The notes under the pieces: generated by a model
Database searches by the model: none
Seen by the model: only the letters and a program-made list of their open reading frames with translations
What the model was told of the DNA's origin: nothing
NCBI RefSeq assembly: GCF_050908995.1
Contig: NC_135120.1
Coordinates: forward strand, 23,635,433 to 23,699,432
Direction: 5' to 3'
From: Andrena cerasifolii
Lineage: Eukaryota; Arthropoda; Insecta; Hymenoptera; Andrenidae
Length of the DNA: 64,000 nt
Made by a program: the position numbers and the translations under genes
Shown: positions 1 through 12,769 of the stretch, piece after piece
Layout of the letters: every line of letters starts with the position of its first letter
Position numbering within the stretch: position 1 is the first letter of the stretch

Positions 1-531
1 AATATATTCAGTTTCTATACATACGAATATTGAAACAATTATCAACTCAACAATTAAGGCAATTGCTTATTTATCCATCTAACTACTCTTCTGCTAAAAT
101 ACAGTAGTCCCTGTTTTACCGACTAAGTACACATAACAGTATCTCTCAAATGAACCCGCGTATAATATAATTTACCATTTAACATGCTTTCAAATCGATA
201 TCAAATAATCCAGAATAGCGATCATTAGCAACTGAATTTTATGTTTCATAAACTGCACGTAGGAAGTTTAATAAAATCGCGCATACTAACATTTTGGAAG
301 GACCATATGCATTATAATGATTCAGTAAAGCGTTTGAGAACCACTGGCATAATTTCGGTAGGTAACATTGGCATGTCAAACGCTAACTATTTAGTTGAAC
401 GCAACGTAGAGTATACAGAGGCCAACGTAGACTTTAGGTGGCTGCGAGTGCTGCACAGTGTCGAGTGATTCACCCCGTTTTTGAATTAGTTTCTGCATAA
501 AGATTGTCAAGCACGCGAAATTCAAAGTGAG
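1..531. other. SNAP29 upstream region, no gene recognised
   Basis: AT-rich sequence leading to the SNAP29 start codon. It should contain the promoter and 5' UTR, but I see no clear TATA box or 5' UTR splice junction. A 75-codon open frame at 241-468 resembles no family I know and is probably chance. Confidence 0.4.
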
Positions 532-2080
532 ATGGCAAGTCAGAATTACTTAAGTGACCCGAAGAATCCGTTCTTCTCTCTGGAGGATGATATCGACGAC
601 GAAACCTTTCTAAAAAGCGCACTACCCAGGTCTTCGAATCGCACGGCTTACAATCATTACAACAATTTCGACAACGAACTCGAGCAGCAGCATCAACAGT
701 TACTGCAACGAAGAAAAGAGATCGAAGATCGCACGATACAATCGTCGGAAAGGTCTATTTCATTGTTAAGGGATTCCGAGCAGATTGGAGCTGCCACTGC
801 AGAGGTATTTTCCTGGAAAATATTAATCATCCAATTGTGACAATGAGTGATATAGGGAGCAGCTGTCTGCTGTGTATCACATTGTAATACGTGATTAATG
901 AGTATCGTTGTATTGCAATTCCTCCAATAATATTGTCACTGCGAGATAAATAGCTACAAAGAAACATGTTTTTAGTTGAAAGGAATGTTTGATGATCCCA
1001 GATGTAGTTTTATTACCCACATCAATTGTATTTTTACTTTACGAAAGCTGTATTGTATTTGCGAATCTAATTTCAAATTAGTTCATCTATATAAATCAAT
1101 TTAAACCTCTCATTAGTCTATGATCTAATTAAAAGATATACCACGTCCCAGAAATAAATGGCAAAACTTTGAGAACGTATTCTACTCACCTTGAGGGTAA
1201 AAGAAGGTTACATAGTCGCCTATGTGAAAATGCATCGTTTCTTAGCTAAATCGCTTTTCGTCTGTTGGGAAATTTTACTGAGAACATCTGTAAAGTTCGT
1301 AGCAGTTTGATCTCGCTTCAATGCACAGATTCGTTGCTACATAATGAAAAGTTGAGGTCACTAGTCTCATCGAAATTTGTATTATTATTGTTCGCTTTAT
1401 TTATTAAATGCAGAATGTGAGGAAAAAACTATATGTTGTCAAAGTTCGGAGAAGCATTGTTTCTTATGTTCCGATTCCACAACCTTTATTTTTCATCATA
1501 TTTATATAGTTGTGCAACTCGTTGGCTATGTGTAATGTACCAATATTAATGGCTATTTCAGGAGCTCATTAGGCAAAGAGAACAATTAGAAAGAACGGAG
1601 AAAAGATTAGACGACATCAATAGTACTTTAAGGTTTAGTCAAAAACATATCCAAGGAATAAAAAGTGTGTTCGGAAGTCTGAAGAATTACCTCAGCGGTA
1701 AATCATTGGATGCGCCCATACCGTCAACTAAATTATCGGAGTCTTCTAGTTCCGAGTCTATGGCGTCGCCTGCATTGTCCAATTCTTTAGAACAAGTACA
1801 GACCAAGTTGGCTAGTACAAGCCCGGCGTTGAAGTTACGCGGCCTAGACGACGAGGACGAAGGTAATAGGTCTGTGGGTAATAACGTGAGCAAGATTTTA
1901 GAAAAGAATTTGGACGAGATGAGTGGTTCGTTAGCTAGATTAAAAGGATTGGCGATAGGGTTATCGGAAGAAATAGATTTGCAGAATGACTTAATTGACA
2001 ATATAACAGATTCGGCGGAGAAGACGGACATAATGCTCCAGAAGCAAAATAAAGATCTTACTCATTTACTGAGAAAGTGA
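532..2080 (+). CDS. Snap29: SNAP29 (Qbc-SNARE), two exons
   Basis: Exons 532-804 and 1562-2080 join in phase 0 across a GT-AG intron and encode 263 aa, close to the usual length for SNAP29. The N-terminus carries an acidic NPF motif (residues 12-14), which in SNAP29 proteins binds EH-domain proteins. The Qb SNARE helix crosses the exon junction (residues about 70-125, with EQLERTEKRLDDIN). A Ser-rich linker follows, then a C-terminal Qc helix (about 205-260) containing EEIDLQND, whose Gln fits the zero-layer position. There is no palmitoylated Cys cluster and no membrane anchor, which separates SNAP29 from SNAP25. Family members act in autophagosome-lysosome and general endomembrane fusion. 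The start ATG at 532 is the first in frame. A candidate poly(A) signal AATAAA lies at 2439-2444. Confidence 0.93.
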
Positions 2081-5000
2081 ATGGTGTATGCGATACAAGG
2101 AATAAAAGACATATGCTTATTAGGTTAAATTTCATACATCTGAAAGTTGTAAACAGGTGTACGGAAATGAAAGTTTGATATTACTTTATTTAGTTAAATG
2201 TGAAATATGTATCATATATTATTTATACGTCACTCTCGTTTTATAATATTCTGTAATATATAATTTACAGTAATGTGAAAAGATTATAAGAGACAACACA
2301 ATACAAATAATACTTGTGCTTGCCACTTGAGTTGATTGTTTCTTTTTGTACCTACAGCATATCATATAAAGTATTTACACTTGAAATTAACCGTTTGTAT
2401 TCAAGTATTCCTACGAAAATGGCTAACCCAAAGTTTTGAATAAACTTTTATTCTGTGAAAACTTATGCCAAGTTTTACATAACTTCTTTTAATATCTTTT
2501 TATAATTGGACTGAAAATTATAAAAATACTGTGATAAAAATTCATTTATACTCAATAAGTAACACTGGTATTTTACAAAGATTTAAAAGTATTATTGAAT
2601 TTAAAGGAAGTTAATGAAGAGATGAAAGATGTTTAATTGAAAGAATGTATAGAGTGTTATTGGAATCTCTGTGTAAAACAAATCGAAGTTTCATTGTTTG
2701 CGCTTAGCAAGCGAAATGTTTCATTTGAACAGTAATAAAAAAATCTTTTAAAAATACGCGGGAAAAATATAGTTATGGAAGCAATCTTCCTATATTATGT
2801 GAAATTGCTTTAAATGTAATAATTTATTTCTGCAATGTCGTGTTATGCATTTTATGTCAGCCATGTTACAATATTTTGTACTACATAAATATTAATAAAA
2901 ACACCCCTACATAAGAATAGTAGTAGATCATACGACAATCTAGGAATGAAATATGTTTATATTTGTTTTACTTCAATATGATTGAACAGACAGACCTACA
3001 CATATCTTTCTCTTAAAATAATTAATTGTAATAGAGAATGTACAAATATTTATACAAATTGTGGTTTATACAAATGTACTTTTTATTGTTTCTATTAATA
3101 TACGTATCGCCAAAAGCCACGGAGATATTTTAGATCTAAGATGACATTAACAATAACCATACATGTAATAATACGATAGATCGTATAATCTTAGAAATGT
3201 AGATATATATATATACAGGCTGCGACCGAAATGATGGTACAAGCAGACATGGAATGATTCCTCGTGTAAAAGTGCAGAACAAAGTTTTTCCATGCGAGGC
3301 TTAGTGTCCGAGAAAATCGATTTTCAAAAAATGCTAAGTACCCGTGCACCCGACTAGAACGGAACAGAATTCATCAATAACTACGATCCAACTGCGACTG
3401 AAATGAATTCTCATCTTAATATATAAAGCAGAAAGTTTATATATGTTTGTGTGTTTATCTGTCCCTAAAAACTTTCGAACGGTAAACTCTTGGATCACGA
3501 AATATGCCTCAGCTCGTTATACCAGGCTAATCCAAATGAATGTGATCATTTTCGGAAAAAAAAATAAAGAAATTTTTTTTATGAAATCAGAATCTAAACT
3601 CCGAACAAGGCCGAGTAGTAAAGCTAGTCTACAAATAAGTCGAAATTGTAGAATAACTTTCTTCAAATGGGATTTGATTTCGAAAAAATCGATTTAAAGG
3701 TGGAACCGGTTTTTAGATCTTCAAACTCGATTTTCTTGAAAACAAAGCCTTATTCGAGAAAAGCTATTCTACAATCTCGACTTATTTCTGCCCAAGGATT
3801 CGCTTCGTCAGCAGTTGTGCCATATTTACTGTTGCATTCTAACAATTCTTACAATTAGTCAGTCTCGTGCGTACGAACAACAAAAATTCAAAATTGAATT
3901 TCTCGAAAAGAAAGTCTGTACTAAAAAATTATACTCTGCAGTTTTGACGTATTTTCCTATGAGAAATCACCTTCCGGATTGTACCATCAATTTGGCCGTA
4001 CTGTGTATAATCATTTTCCAATAGCAATGAAAAACAGTATTTGCTTTTTTTTTATGAAATTTTCTATTTTCCTTCCCGCGCTGGTTTCTGTCATTTCGAA
4101 GCTCGGCTAGCATGTGGGAGATAATCTTCCCGCGCTCGGGCTGTATGGGTTAATAGAATACACGAGAATCATAAAGTTCTTATTCTTTCCTTTCTATTTT
4201 GTGACTACATTGCAGTTGTTTTTGTTTCTGTTAATGATTGTTTCAAATTTGAATATATTTCTGTATTTTTCATGCTACAAATACCTATATGAAATGAGAA
4301 TGATGTAGATGGACAGTGGATTTAAATAAATGTTATGATGTAAATTTATTCGATATGAATAAAAATATGTGCATTATTGAACTGTGTAGTTGATAAAACA
4401 ACTATTTCGTAGTAACTTACGTTATTTAAAATTAGATATACTAATTAGAAATACTGCATGATATTTACAGAAATAAAGCCCATTGTTAGAATTATGTTTG
4501 GTTTATAAAGTCTTGAAAATTATACAATGCATTTCATACATATGGCGATCTTTTATTATTTCTTACATACTGCTATAATTCCACAAAAATATATTGCATA
4601 CTATCCTACTAATTTATCTTCGTTATAATTAACTACGCGTTGTCCTTTGTTGTCCATTATTCCTACATTGTTCCGTTTGTTCCACCTGTTTAGGTAATGA
4701 CAATTATGCGCATAAAAATGTATCTCTCTAAAATAAGTCTCCCTACTTTGACGGCCAGTCAAAACTAAGTCGGTTATTGCAAAATTACACTTTTGAGACT
4801 TAAAAAACCAGCAAATTTTTTGCGAATCGATGTTTATTTTAGATGCTGCCATTTTTTTTTTTTAATTTTCAGTATTTCTCATTTAATTTAGTACAGGCGA
4901 TAGCCACACGCATACGGATTACACAATTTTTTAAGTTTTCTATTTCCAACAATTACAATGGCTGATTTTATGCTAACAATGCGCATATGATTTTTGTAAG

Positions 5001-5478
5001 GCGCTTTATTTGAAGCACTATAACTCCAGATATAATCACTATTTTTGTATACAATTTTTTTTTCGTATTCTCTAAAGATTGATAAATGAAGCTACAAAGC
5101 TAGAAGTAAATATATTTAATAGTTTTATTTTAAAAAATTCTCAAAGTTCGCATCATGTTTCGTCCGTCAAGGTAGGGAGACCCCTTAATAAGCCTAATCT
5201 TATGTTACTAAAACCCTGTAGTATTATGAATAAGGATTACTGTCTCCAAAACATTGTACACTAGATTTTAAATATCTGATAGTGTGATGAGTTAATATTA
5301 AAGATTTTTCAATCAACTGATTCAAGACATAATAATTAAGAAGAGTATTTCTAAATTGATCAGTTTTTAAAAATAGAATTAAGAACATATATTGAAGAAG
5401 TACATTTATGAAATCTAAGTCAATTTTGGAATTCATAGGTTGACTTACTATTAACTTCTCGTACTATAAAAACTTACC

Positions 5479-5631
5479 AGCGTTTGCATCATCGTTTACA
5501 GTACTGTTTCCATTCTCGTTGCCACCACCATTTGCCGACCATGGTCCCCGTCTTCCACCACCACGGCATGCTGCTCCTCTACCATGATGTCCAGTCATGG
5601 GGACATTAACATTTATGGACAACACGGTTGT
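5479..5631 (-). CDS. orphan internal exon encoding a Gly/Arg-rich segment
   Basis: On the minus strand a 153-base open segment is bounded by a plausible acceptor (TTCACAG, exon begins at 5631) and a strong donor (GTAAGT just after position 5479 in the minus direction). Conceptual translation gives about 51 residues with a Gly/Arg-rich RGG-like patch (HHGRGAACRGGGRRGPW) and an Asn/Gly-rich tail. The higher G+C content than its surroundings supports coding use. I found no neighbouring exon that clearly continues it, and cannot name the gene. It could be an exon of a gene extending across this region, a distant alternative exon of minus-strand Psi (unlikely, since two other genes lie between), or a chance open segment. 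Confidence 0.3.
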
Positions 5632-6450
5632 CTGTGAATCGGAAAGCAATTTTAAATGGAGAAAAAAAATATGTAGTACAAAGAGTACACGAATGTTGCA
5701 CTAATGGAATAGCAGGACGTTATTGCTGTACAAACAATATAGTTTAAGTTAAATAATTCCAGTAATCTAAACTATCTGAAAACAAAAAAAACTTTTATAC
5801 CACTTTTATTTAATAGAATATATAATTGAATTGATAATGAACTAAATCAATATTTAATTTAATCGATATATGTTTAGTTCATTTGACAAATATGCATAAT
5901 TTTTAGACATTTAAAATTGAAAATGAAAAAGGAATGAAAGAAGTGTTGCTGATTATGAGAATTGTAAAGCTTAGAATGCCAAAAATATAATATATTCTAA
6001 CAATCGCATCACTGCAATATAATATCAGAAACGAAGCAACGCCCTCAACATCGTAGATAAGTTAATTTAGATATGGTGTAATCAATATGCGTGTTTTTGA
6101 GAAACGAACGATCTGTGAAACTAATACAATTATTTATTTTTTTCACCACTCTCCGCTTTTAATATTAATAACAATTATCCAAATGAGAGAAGAATATAAT
6201 GTTTATGAAAATAACTTTAACACACAACTATGTACAATGCGGAATGATAAAAGGTACTCGGCGTATTTTTTAAATCATACCGCGATGCAAAGTAGCACCA
6301 TAAGAAGGAAAGAAATTTTAAACAACTTCATCTTACGAGTTGCATTAAGAAAAAGAACTGTCACACTCTAACCGCCCGTATATTTATACTTGTTACACAG
6401 AGCAATTACAATGTTTATCTTAAATCAAAAAAGCACAGTAATTTACGTGT

Positions 6451-6512
6451 AGTCACATTTCCTGCAATTTTCCATGTTAGTCACATTTCCTGCAATTTTC
6501 CATAGTAGTCAC
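6451..6512. repeat. short tandem repeat, about 27-28 bp unit
   Basis: Two full units of AGTCACATTTCCTGCAATTT followed by TCCAT and a variable triplet stand side by side, and a third begins (AGTCACAT) before breaking down. A simple local duplication. Confidence 0.75.
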
Positions 6513-6639
6513 ATAATTCTTAATTCTAACTTAATAGTCCAAATGCATAGTCATTAATTGTTAATCCCTTATCTTGGAATTTAATCACAGAAGCACAAAT
6601 TAATTACAACAAAGAAATATATAAAAACCCAGATAGCAC

Positions 6640-6690
6640 ACAGACGTCTAAAGACGTCCAAAAAACGTCCTAAAGCTGTCCAGACACAAG
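6640..6690. repeat. ACGTC-rich repeat fragment
   Basis: A run of imperfect copies of GACGTC(T/C) spaced by A-rich triplets, starting near CAGATAGCACACAGACGTC. A longer stretch with the same vocabulary is at 49215-49310, in intron 3 of the vitellogenin receptor gene. It looks like a fragment of a dispersed family with an internal array. Confidence 0.5.
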
Positions 6691-6868
6691 AGCGTAATGT
6701 ACCTTTGACAATTGTTTGTAGGTAAACAAAGAAATAAATCGAAACTTTGTTTAAACGCCTTTATTATACACATCTTAAGTAGTTTCAAGCTATTTTGTAA
6801 ATTTTCTTTTTTTTAAAAATGGCACTTGAAATGCTTTTTTCTCGAAACCATGTTTTTCAAATTGGCCA

Positions 6869-7188
6869 AGCAGCACCATTTGAACAAATTTTATTCGATT
6901 CACTTGAAATTTTTATAGTAGCTTCTAAATTACATTCTCCGTCGAAGTACGTACCGATATTGTAAAATATTGTTTTTCTTAGAAATGGTAAGCATTTGAG
7001 CATAAATTTCACTCTCTAGCTCCATTCACCACCACGTCCAGCACCAGTTTCAGCTAAAAAATTGTTCATAACTATAAAAGTTTCCAACAAATCGTAAAAT
7101 CGCTACATACTTCGATGCAGAATGTAGTTTAGAAGCTACTGTACAAATTTCAAGTGAATCGAATAAAATGTATTCAAATGGTGCTGCT
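6869..7188. mobile_element. foldback element, about 320 bp
   Basis: The left arm begins AGCAGCACCATTTGAA and runs about 80 bases. The right arm is its reverse complement with few differences and ends GGTGCTGCT at 7188. The inner spacer is about 150 bases. No coding capacity. The right arm stops exactly where the next element starts, so the target-site duplication cannot be read. Confidence 0.7.
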
Positions 7189-8092
7189 AGGGTAGATATC
7201 CCAATTACCGTGCTTTGACGCCGACTTGCTCGCGAAGGAATTAATTACTAACTTCTCTCTCTATAATTTCGATTGGTGAAAATTTATATTGGTATTTTAA
7301 ACTTTTCTCTTTATTAAAGCATTTATTCGGGTTGAAAATGTTAATTCTTCATATTTTTTTAATTGAAATAAAAATACATGTTTTTGTCACAATTAATGTG
7401 GCCTGAAAAATGCGTTGTCCCTATTCCCGTGCCCTTTTTTGAATAGCGTTTCTGTGGTTAGGTTATGTCTTTGAACTTTGAACTGTTCAAAACATTTTTT
7501 GCTCTACGAGAGGTGTTTTTATGTAATTTTAATATGACCTTTTCATTACAAAAGCAAAATATGCAAATATAAGTTTCTGTTCACCCGTTCTGAGAAACGA
7601 AAGTAAGGTTAGGTTTAGCAGTTACAGAGGGAGCCAATGGGCTTCGAGGGGCACGGTAATAGGAACAGGCGTTAAATTCCTGTCCTAATTACCGGATTCA
7701 CTTTAAAAATACGAAAACGTTTCAAAAGTGCTCATCTTGCTATTTTTCATAAAATATGAACCTTTTATGATGTAATAAACACTTTACATAAATGCAAATC
7801 ATAATAATTATCAATTTATTCACTTCTGTAAACTACGTGTTCCTTACTGTTTCCGGTAAGGATTTAGGTATTTAGGTAAATCCATCGAAATTTTCATATA
7901 CATTTTTGAAATTTTTTTTCCCTATGCTTTAATTGTTTAAAAATGTAACCTTCTCGTTTGTAACACATACATAAATAGTTTAACTTAATTAAAAAAAATT
8001 ATTTCCTTATTTATGTATGCGATCTTTTTTTACGACTTCTTTAAGTATAAATGCACGGTAATAGGGACAGGGCACGGTAATTGGGACATACC
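7189..8092. mobile_element. non-autonomous DNA transposon with CCCAATTACCGTG ends
   Basis: The left end (AGGGTAGATATCCCAATTAC) and the reverse complement of the right end (CAGGGTATGTCCCAATTACC) match over about 22 bases. Inside, the phrase CACGGTAATAGGGACAG recurs at the right end (near 8053) and, imperfectly, near 7650, so subterminal repeats are present. No open frame of useful length. I cannot assign a superfamily, because the adjoining foldback hides the left target site. Confidence 0.6.
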
Positions 8093-9013
8093 CTGAGTTG
8101 CGTAAAAAGTTCTGTTACACAAGTATTCTGTGAAAATAGTTTGTACAAGCAGGAGGAAATACTTGTAGCTGCTTGTAACTGATTGTGAATAAAAGTCTTT
8201 TGCGAATTTCTAAAATACACAATTCTTTTAAATAAGCAAAAGTATGCTATCGATCGATCGCAAAAGAAAAGCCAATATCGATATCAAAGTCGAAACGTAC
8301 AATATTAAAATTCGATAATCGATGCGGAAGTGAAGCTTTAGGATTTCTAGTAAGTTCTGTGAAATTGATCAAATGAGCTGCGAGGCCAGCATTAGTTTCT
8401 GGATTCGTCTGCCTGGATTGGCCTGGATTTAAACTGGTGTAAAGGGGTGTTATTTACTCACGCGCGAAGTGCTATTTTATTACCGACTTATTAAACACGG
8501 ATACAAAGAATGTATGTATTTCTTAATTACGTTCTACGTACTATTTATGTATAAAAGTATCTGCATAAATATTCATTTCATCAATTGTCCATCACATGAA
8601 TATTGTATGTTTGTATTTTTATTGAAAACTGTATAGTGTAAGTTGAAAATTGTTGTAGCCTTATTTTATTGAACACGAGCTGGCCCATTACCCGGTATCA
8701 CCCGGGAATTATTTACGATGTTTCCAAAATAAAAAAATGTAAAAAATAAAACGAATAGCCTGTAATCTAGGACGTATGTAATATATATTCAAAATTTCAT
8801 TGAAATCCGTTTAGCCCTTTAGGCGTGAAAGAAGGACAAACAGACGTTTCACTTTTATATATTAGTAGGGATTATGTATAATCTCCTGATGTCTATTCTT
8901 CATTTGTTTATCTTCTTTATAATCATTATTTGCGGTGAATTAAAACAGTACAAGGAAGATAACGTGTTATACAGAAAATTTTATGTTTACTTTAATTTCT
9001 TTGTTTATTTAGA
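8093..9013. other. Fkbp59 upstream region
   Basis: Contains a short Helitron-like element (8676-8871). The Fkbp59 start codon sits two bases after a splice acceptor (TTTATTTAG, ending at 9012), so the gene has at least one non-coding 5' exon upstream that I could not place. Confidence 0.5.
8676..8871 (-). mobile_element. short non-autonomous Helitron
   Basis: Read on the minus strand it begins TCCCTACTAATATATAAAAG and ends with a hairpin (CCCGGGTGATACCGGG) followed about 14 bases later by CTCG, one base away from the CTRR Helitron terminus. The host bases are A before TC and T after the end, as expected for insertion between A and T. Length 196 bp, no coding capacity. Confidence 0.6.
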
Positions 9014-11180
9014 ATGCCTGCCATAGACATTTCCCCCAAACAGGATGGAGGTATTTTGAAGGAAATTATAAAGGAGGGTGTTGGTGATGAAACCCCGGCA
9101 CCGAGAAGCAACGTAACAGTGCATTACACGGGCACCTTTCTGGATGGAACAAAGTTTGATTCGAGCAAGGATCGCAATGAAGCATTTACGTTTAAGCTTA
9201 AGAAAGGGTGCATCATCAAAGCCTGGACCATCGGGATAGCGACTATGAAAAAAGGTGAAATCGCGCGATTTACCTGTGCTCCAGAATATGCGTACGGAAG
9301 TCGAGGTGTTCCTCCTACCATTCCTCCAAACGCAACGCTCCTTTTTGTGGTAACTTCACCTTAAAACTATTACAGTTATATCTGATTTCTTTGTATATTT
9401 AGTATCACAAATGTGTCGTCTATCTTCTTCTTTAGATTGAAATGATCGGTTGGACCGGAGACGATTTGAGTCCCGATAAAGACGGAAGTATCGAGAAATT
9501 CCAGATCATCCAAGGAAAAGATTACCTCACTCCGTACGAAGGCGCTTTAGTAAATAGCAAGTATGATTATATGGCATTTGATTCTTCAATACAAGCAGCG
9601 TATTTAATCTGAAAATTAATTCTCCGTTTTAGTACATTTAACGGGAATGTACAACGATAAGGTGTTCGAAAACAGAGATGTTCAGTTCTCATTCGGCGAA
9701 GGGGAGGAGTATGGTGTCATAGAGGGCGTAGAGAAAGCCTTAGTAAGCTTTAGAAGTGGAGAGAAGTCGAGGCTGAAAATCAAAAGCAAATATGCATTTA
9801 AAGATGTAGGAAAACCAGAGTTCGACATTCCGCCGAATGCAACCGTGGAATACGTAGTAGAGTTAAAAAGCTTTGAAAAAGTAATTATTTGTATTAACCC
9901 TTTTTGCGGTCTCCAGCCGGGATACTCGCGGTACGTTAGTCGCCCGTGGCATGAATATTGCCGGTCTCAGCAAATTCGAGGCGAGAAAATTCGTTTGCAT
10001 TTTGTTTATGAGGGAGTTGGATTCCTTTATTATTAAGCGTGCGATATAGTTTTTTAGCGCCCCCTTCGGCTGGCGCCCTTATGCGGCGCGTAACTTGCAT
10101 AATGGGTTCCGCCGGGCCTGAACGGAAGCCACGCCACAACGACTCGAGACCGTAAAGGTTTAAAAATCGCATAATGTCGTAAATTACTACAGTACTTACA
10201 TTAATATTTCTTATCCATATTTCAGGCGGTAGAGAGCTGGAGCTTAAAGCCTGACGAGCAGATAGAACAGGCTAAAATTTTCAAAGAAAGAGGAACAAAT
10301 TACTTCAAAGCGAACAAGTATAATTTAGCTATTACATTGTATAAAAAGGTCACTTCATTCTTGGAATTCAGTGATTCCTTCGAAGGAGATCTGCAACCGG
10401 AAAGGAATAGTCTTCTTCTGTCCGCGCACCTGAACCTCGCTCTGTGTTACTTGAAAACAGATCAAAACAATGAAGCAAAGGATTCCTGTAACGAAGCTCT
10501 GTCTTTAAGTCCAGAAAATGTGAAGGCACTGTTTAGAAGAGGTCAAGCCTATCTCGGGCTAGCTTCGCCCGAAGTTGCGATTCAAGACTTCGAAGCGGTT
10601 CTGAAGATGGAGCCAAACAATACAGCAGCCATAAAGCAATCCGCAATTTGTTGCAATCTTATGAAGAAGCAATTAGAGAAAGAGAAAAAATTGTATGCGA
10701 ATATGTTCGACAAATTTGCCAAAGAGGATAAGCAGGTTTGTGAAAAGCAACACTAATCATAAACTATGTGTGCCGCAAATATTTCAGTTTTTGCTCGTGT
10801 ACACTTGTTCAGTGCCTAGTTAATATGTGATGTTAATGATTGATACCATGTGTTCTATTTATAGTTCATATATAATAAATAAATTATGTAGCACGGTATA
10901 TTGTTGATTAAACTTTTATACAAATACTTGTTTTACGGCCAGTATGCGTTTGAAATAAGTTTCTACTCCGTATTTGTATGATACCTTTCATCATACACTG
11001 TTAGTAATGTCGCAGAAAGAGGCAGAGAAGCTGCGCGAGGAACCAGACGTGATGAACGCGGCCCTGGGCGAATGGGGACAGGACGAACGACCCGGAGGCA
11101 GAGACGCAACTGAGTTTGAAAAGGAGAATCCTAATATACTCATGCTCAACAGTGACAATGGGGAATTTAAGAATATGTAA
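9014..11180 (+). CDS. Fkbp59: Fkbp59 / FKBP4-5-type immunophilin co-chaperone
   Basis: Five coding exons: 9014-9349, 9436-9556, 9633-9880, 10226-10735 and 11016-11180; 1,380 bases, 459 aa, the length usual for FKBP51/52. Residues about 30-115 form an FKBP prolyl-isomerase domain with VHYTGTFLDGTKFDSS, IKAW and PEYAYG, so most drug/substrate-pocket residues are kept. A second FKBP-like domain (about 145-235, GKPEFDIPPNATVEYVVEL) follows. Residues about 250-400 form three TPRs (GTNYFKANKYNLAITLYKKV, LNLALCYLKTD, LFRRGQAYLGL) of the kind that bind the EEVD tail of Hsp90. The family assists Hsp90 clients in the cytosol. Intron 2 must use a GC donor (see finding). The last exon encodes an acidic, Asn-rich tail. 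Confidence 0.95.
9557..9632 (+). other. GC-AG intron of Fkbp59
   Basis: The GT donor at 9561 would leave a frame that hits a stop soon after the next acceptor. Splicing four bases earlier at GCAAGT (9557-9562) to the acceptor ending at 9632 gives ...GALVNIHLTGMYN..., the expected FKBP52-like continuation. GCAAGT is the consensus for the rare GC-AG class of U2 introns. Confidence 0.85.
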
Positions 11181-12769
11181 AAGGTTGCCTTTTTCTCCTC
11201 TTACACTGCTCTGCTCTTAACTGCCAACCTTCACGAGTTCAGTTAACTATCGGTTTTCCAATGCATTCCAAGTTGGTCTGCTTTAATCTACAACACGAAA
11301 ATGCGTCTCATTAAATTGATTAGTATTCTTTGAGATACGATAGAACCTAGTCAACAAATTTCATATTTCATGGAGGTGACAAATTATTTCCGTCACATAT
11401 TGTTATTATCTATCAGCCATTCCCTTATTCGCATTTCATATAAATTGAAACAACTTACAAGAACTGAAATTATAACGCGATAAAACTATTTTATACGAAA
11501 TAAATTTCTACTTTATAATTTTGGTTAGTATAATTGGCATCAATTCACGAACAATAACATAGTTATAATTATTATAACGTTACTATTAATTATACATTTG
11601 CTTAATTCATTCCATAGAATTGTAAATGCAGCATGACAAAACTAAATATACGATTCATGGATAAGCAGATATTCCTTTTATTCACTTTTGTGTAAACAAA
11701 CCTATAAACGATGTTATCGTTATTATATATTGAAGATACAGTAAGTATAATATATTAATTATACTTTTGTAATATATTTGTTATGGTAACAATAATAAAG
11801 TAATTAAATGTAAAGATAAATGTTTCCAAATCTGACTATTTTTACTACAATAGAAGTATCAACCTTAATTTCCTTATAATCTAAAATGCAGAACAGTGTA
11901 TGTACGTTCTTTAATAAAAATTTATTAGGGTGCGTTCCGTTTACGCCTAAATTGCCCGCAGCGCCCGTGATTTTTTCATTACATATCGCGACCGTGCGGG
12001 CGATTTGGACGTAGTGGAATTCGCCCTTAATGTAACGATATTTAAAATTTTATATACATACATTTTACTTTACGTTTTAACGAATATTGTTTGAGCAATA
12101 TTTTGTCTGGTACCTCAACGTAATGGAAATAATTGCTTTTCAACATAGCGTTTAACTAATTGTAACACCGTTTTTAAAACTACGAAAGTATGTAAATAGT
12201 CTACTTTTTCCTAAGCCATTACCGCAACTTGCTTAGCAACAGTTACGTCGATGCAGCAATAAAGATCTCTAATCAGGCAGCGTCAGTCAATAAGGAGCAA
12301 CTGTCGCAGTCAGTAATATCATTCCCGTCTTTCGACTGTAAAGTCTACCAGACAATCGAAAAGCACGAAGTGTAAGTCAGTAAACGTGTAAAGTAAATTC
12401 CTATAAGAATATTCAAATTGACACCATTCGAAAAATAAAGTATGTATCAAATTGTGCAAATCTTAATATTTTGTTACGAATCATTTTGTAACGTTATTCT
12501 CGGGTGTACAGGCTACTCGGCAAATAATGACTCTTATTGGTAACTTTCAGTATTTGACACGATTAAACCAGTGATACATTTCAATGCGCCTGCATTAACT
12601 CTGATTGAATAACGATTAAGAAGTACGCCTTGAGGGAGATCGCTACGAAACTACTTTACAAGTCTTGTACGGTCTTCGTCGCATTGCGCGACGGGGCAGG
12701 ACTCGTAACACATCGCGGCAAGTCGGTGGAGCACGGTGGAATAATTGGAAATAATATTCGCCTGTTAAA
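11181..12769. other. Fkbp59 3' UTR and GMP reductase upstream region
   Basis: AT-rich Fkbp59 3' flank, a 99 bp Harbinger-like MITE (11928-12026), then the GMP reductase promoter and leader. GC content rises from about 12640 towards the start codon. No further gene seen. Confidence 0.5.
11928..12026. mobile_element. PIF/Harbinger-like MITE, TTA target duplication
   Basis: A 99 bp element with ends GGGTGCGTTCC and, reversed, GGGCGAATTCC, plus an internal inverted pair (AAATTGCCCGCA and TGCGGGCGATTT). It is flanked by TTA on both sides (11925-11927 and 12027-12029), as in the PIF/Harbinger superfamily. Confidence 0.7.

Larger units (their letters stand above)
2081..6640. other. SNAP29 3' UTR and gene-poor AT-rich stretch
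   Basis: No convincing gene apart from the orphan exon at 5479-5631. It holds the SNAP29 3' UTR, then fragments that look repeat-derived: 3210-3420 (contains GTGCACCCGACTAGAACGG) and 3590-3860, whose motif GAGTAGTAAAGCTAGT recurs near 42750 inside the vitellogenin receptor gene. Short open frames here (for example 4114-4308 and 4601-4852) have no recognisable domain. Confidence 0.5.
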
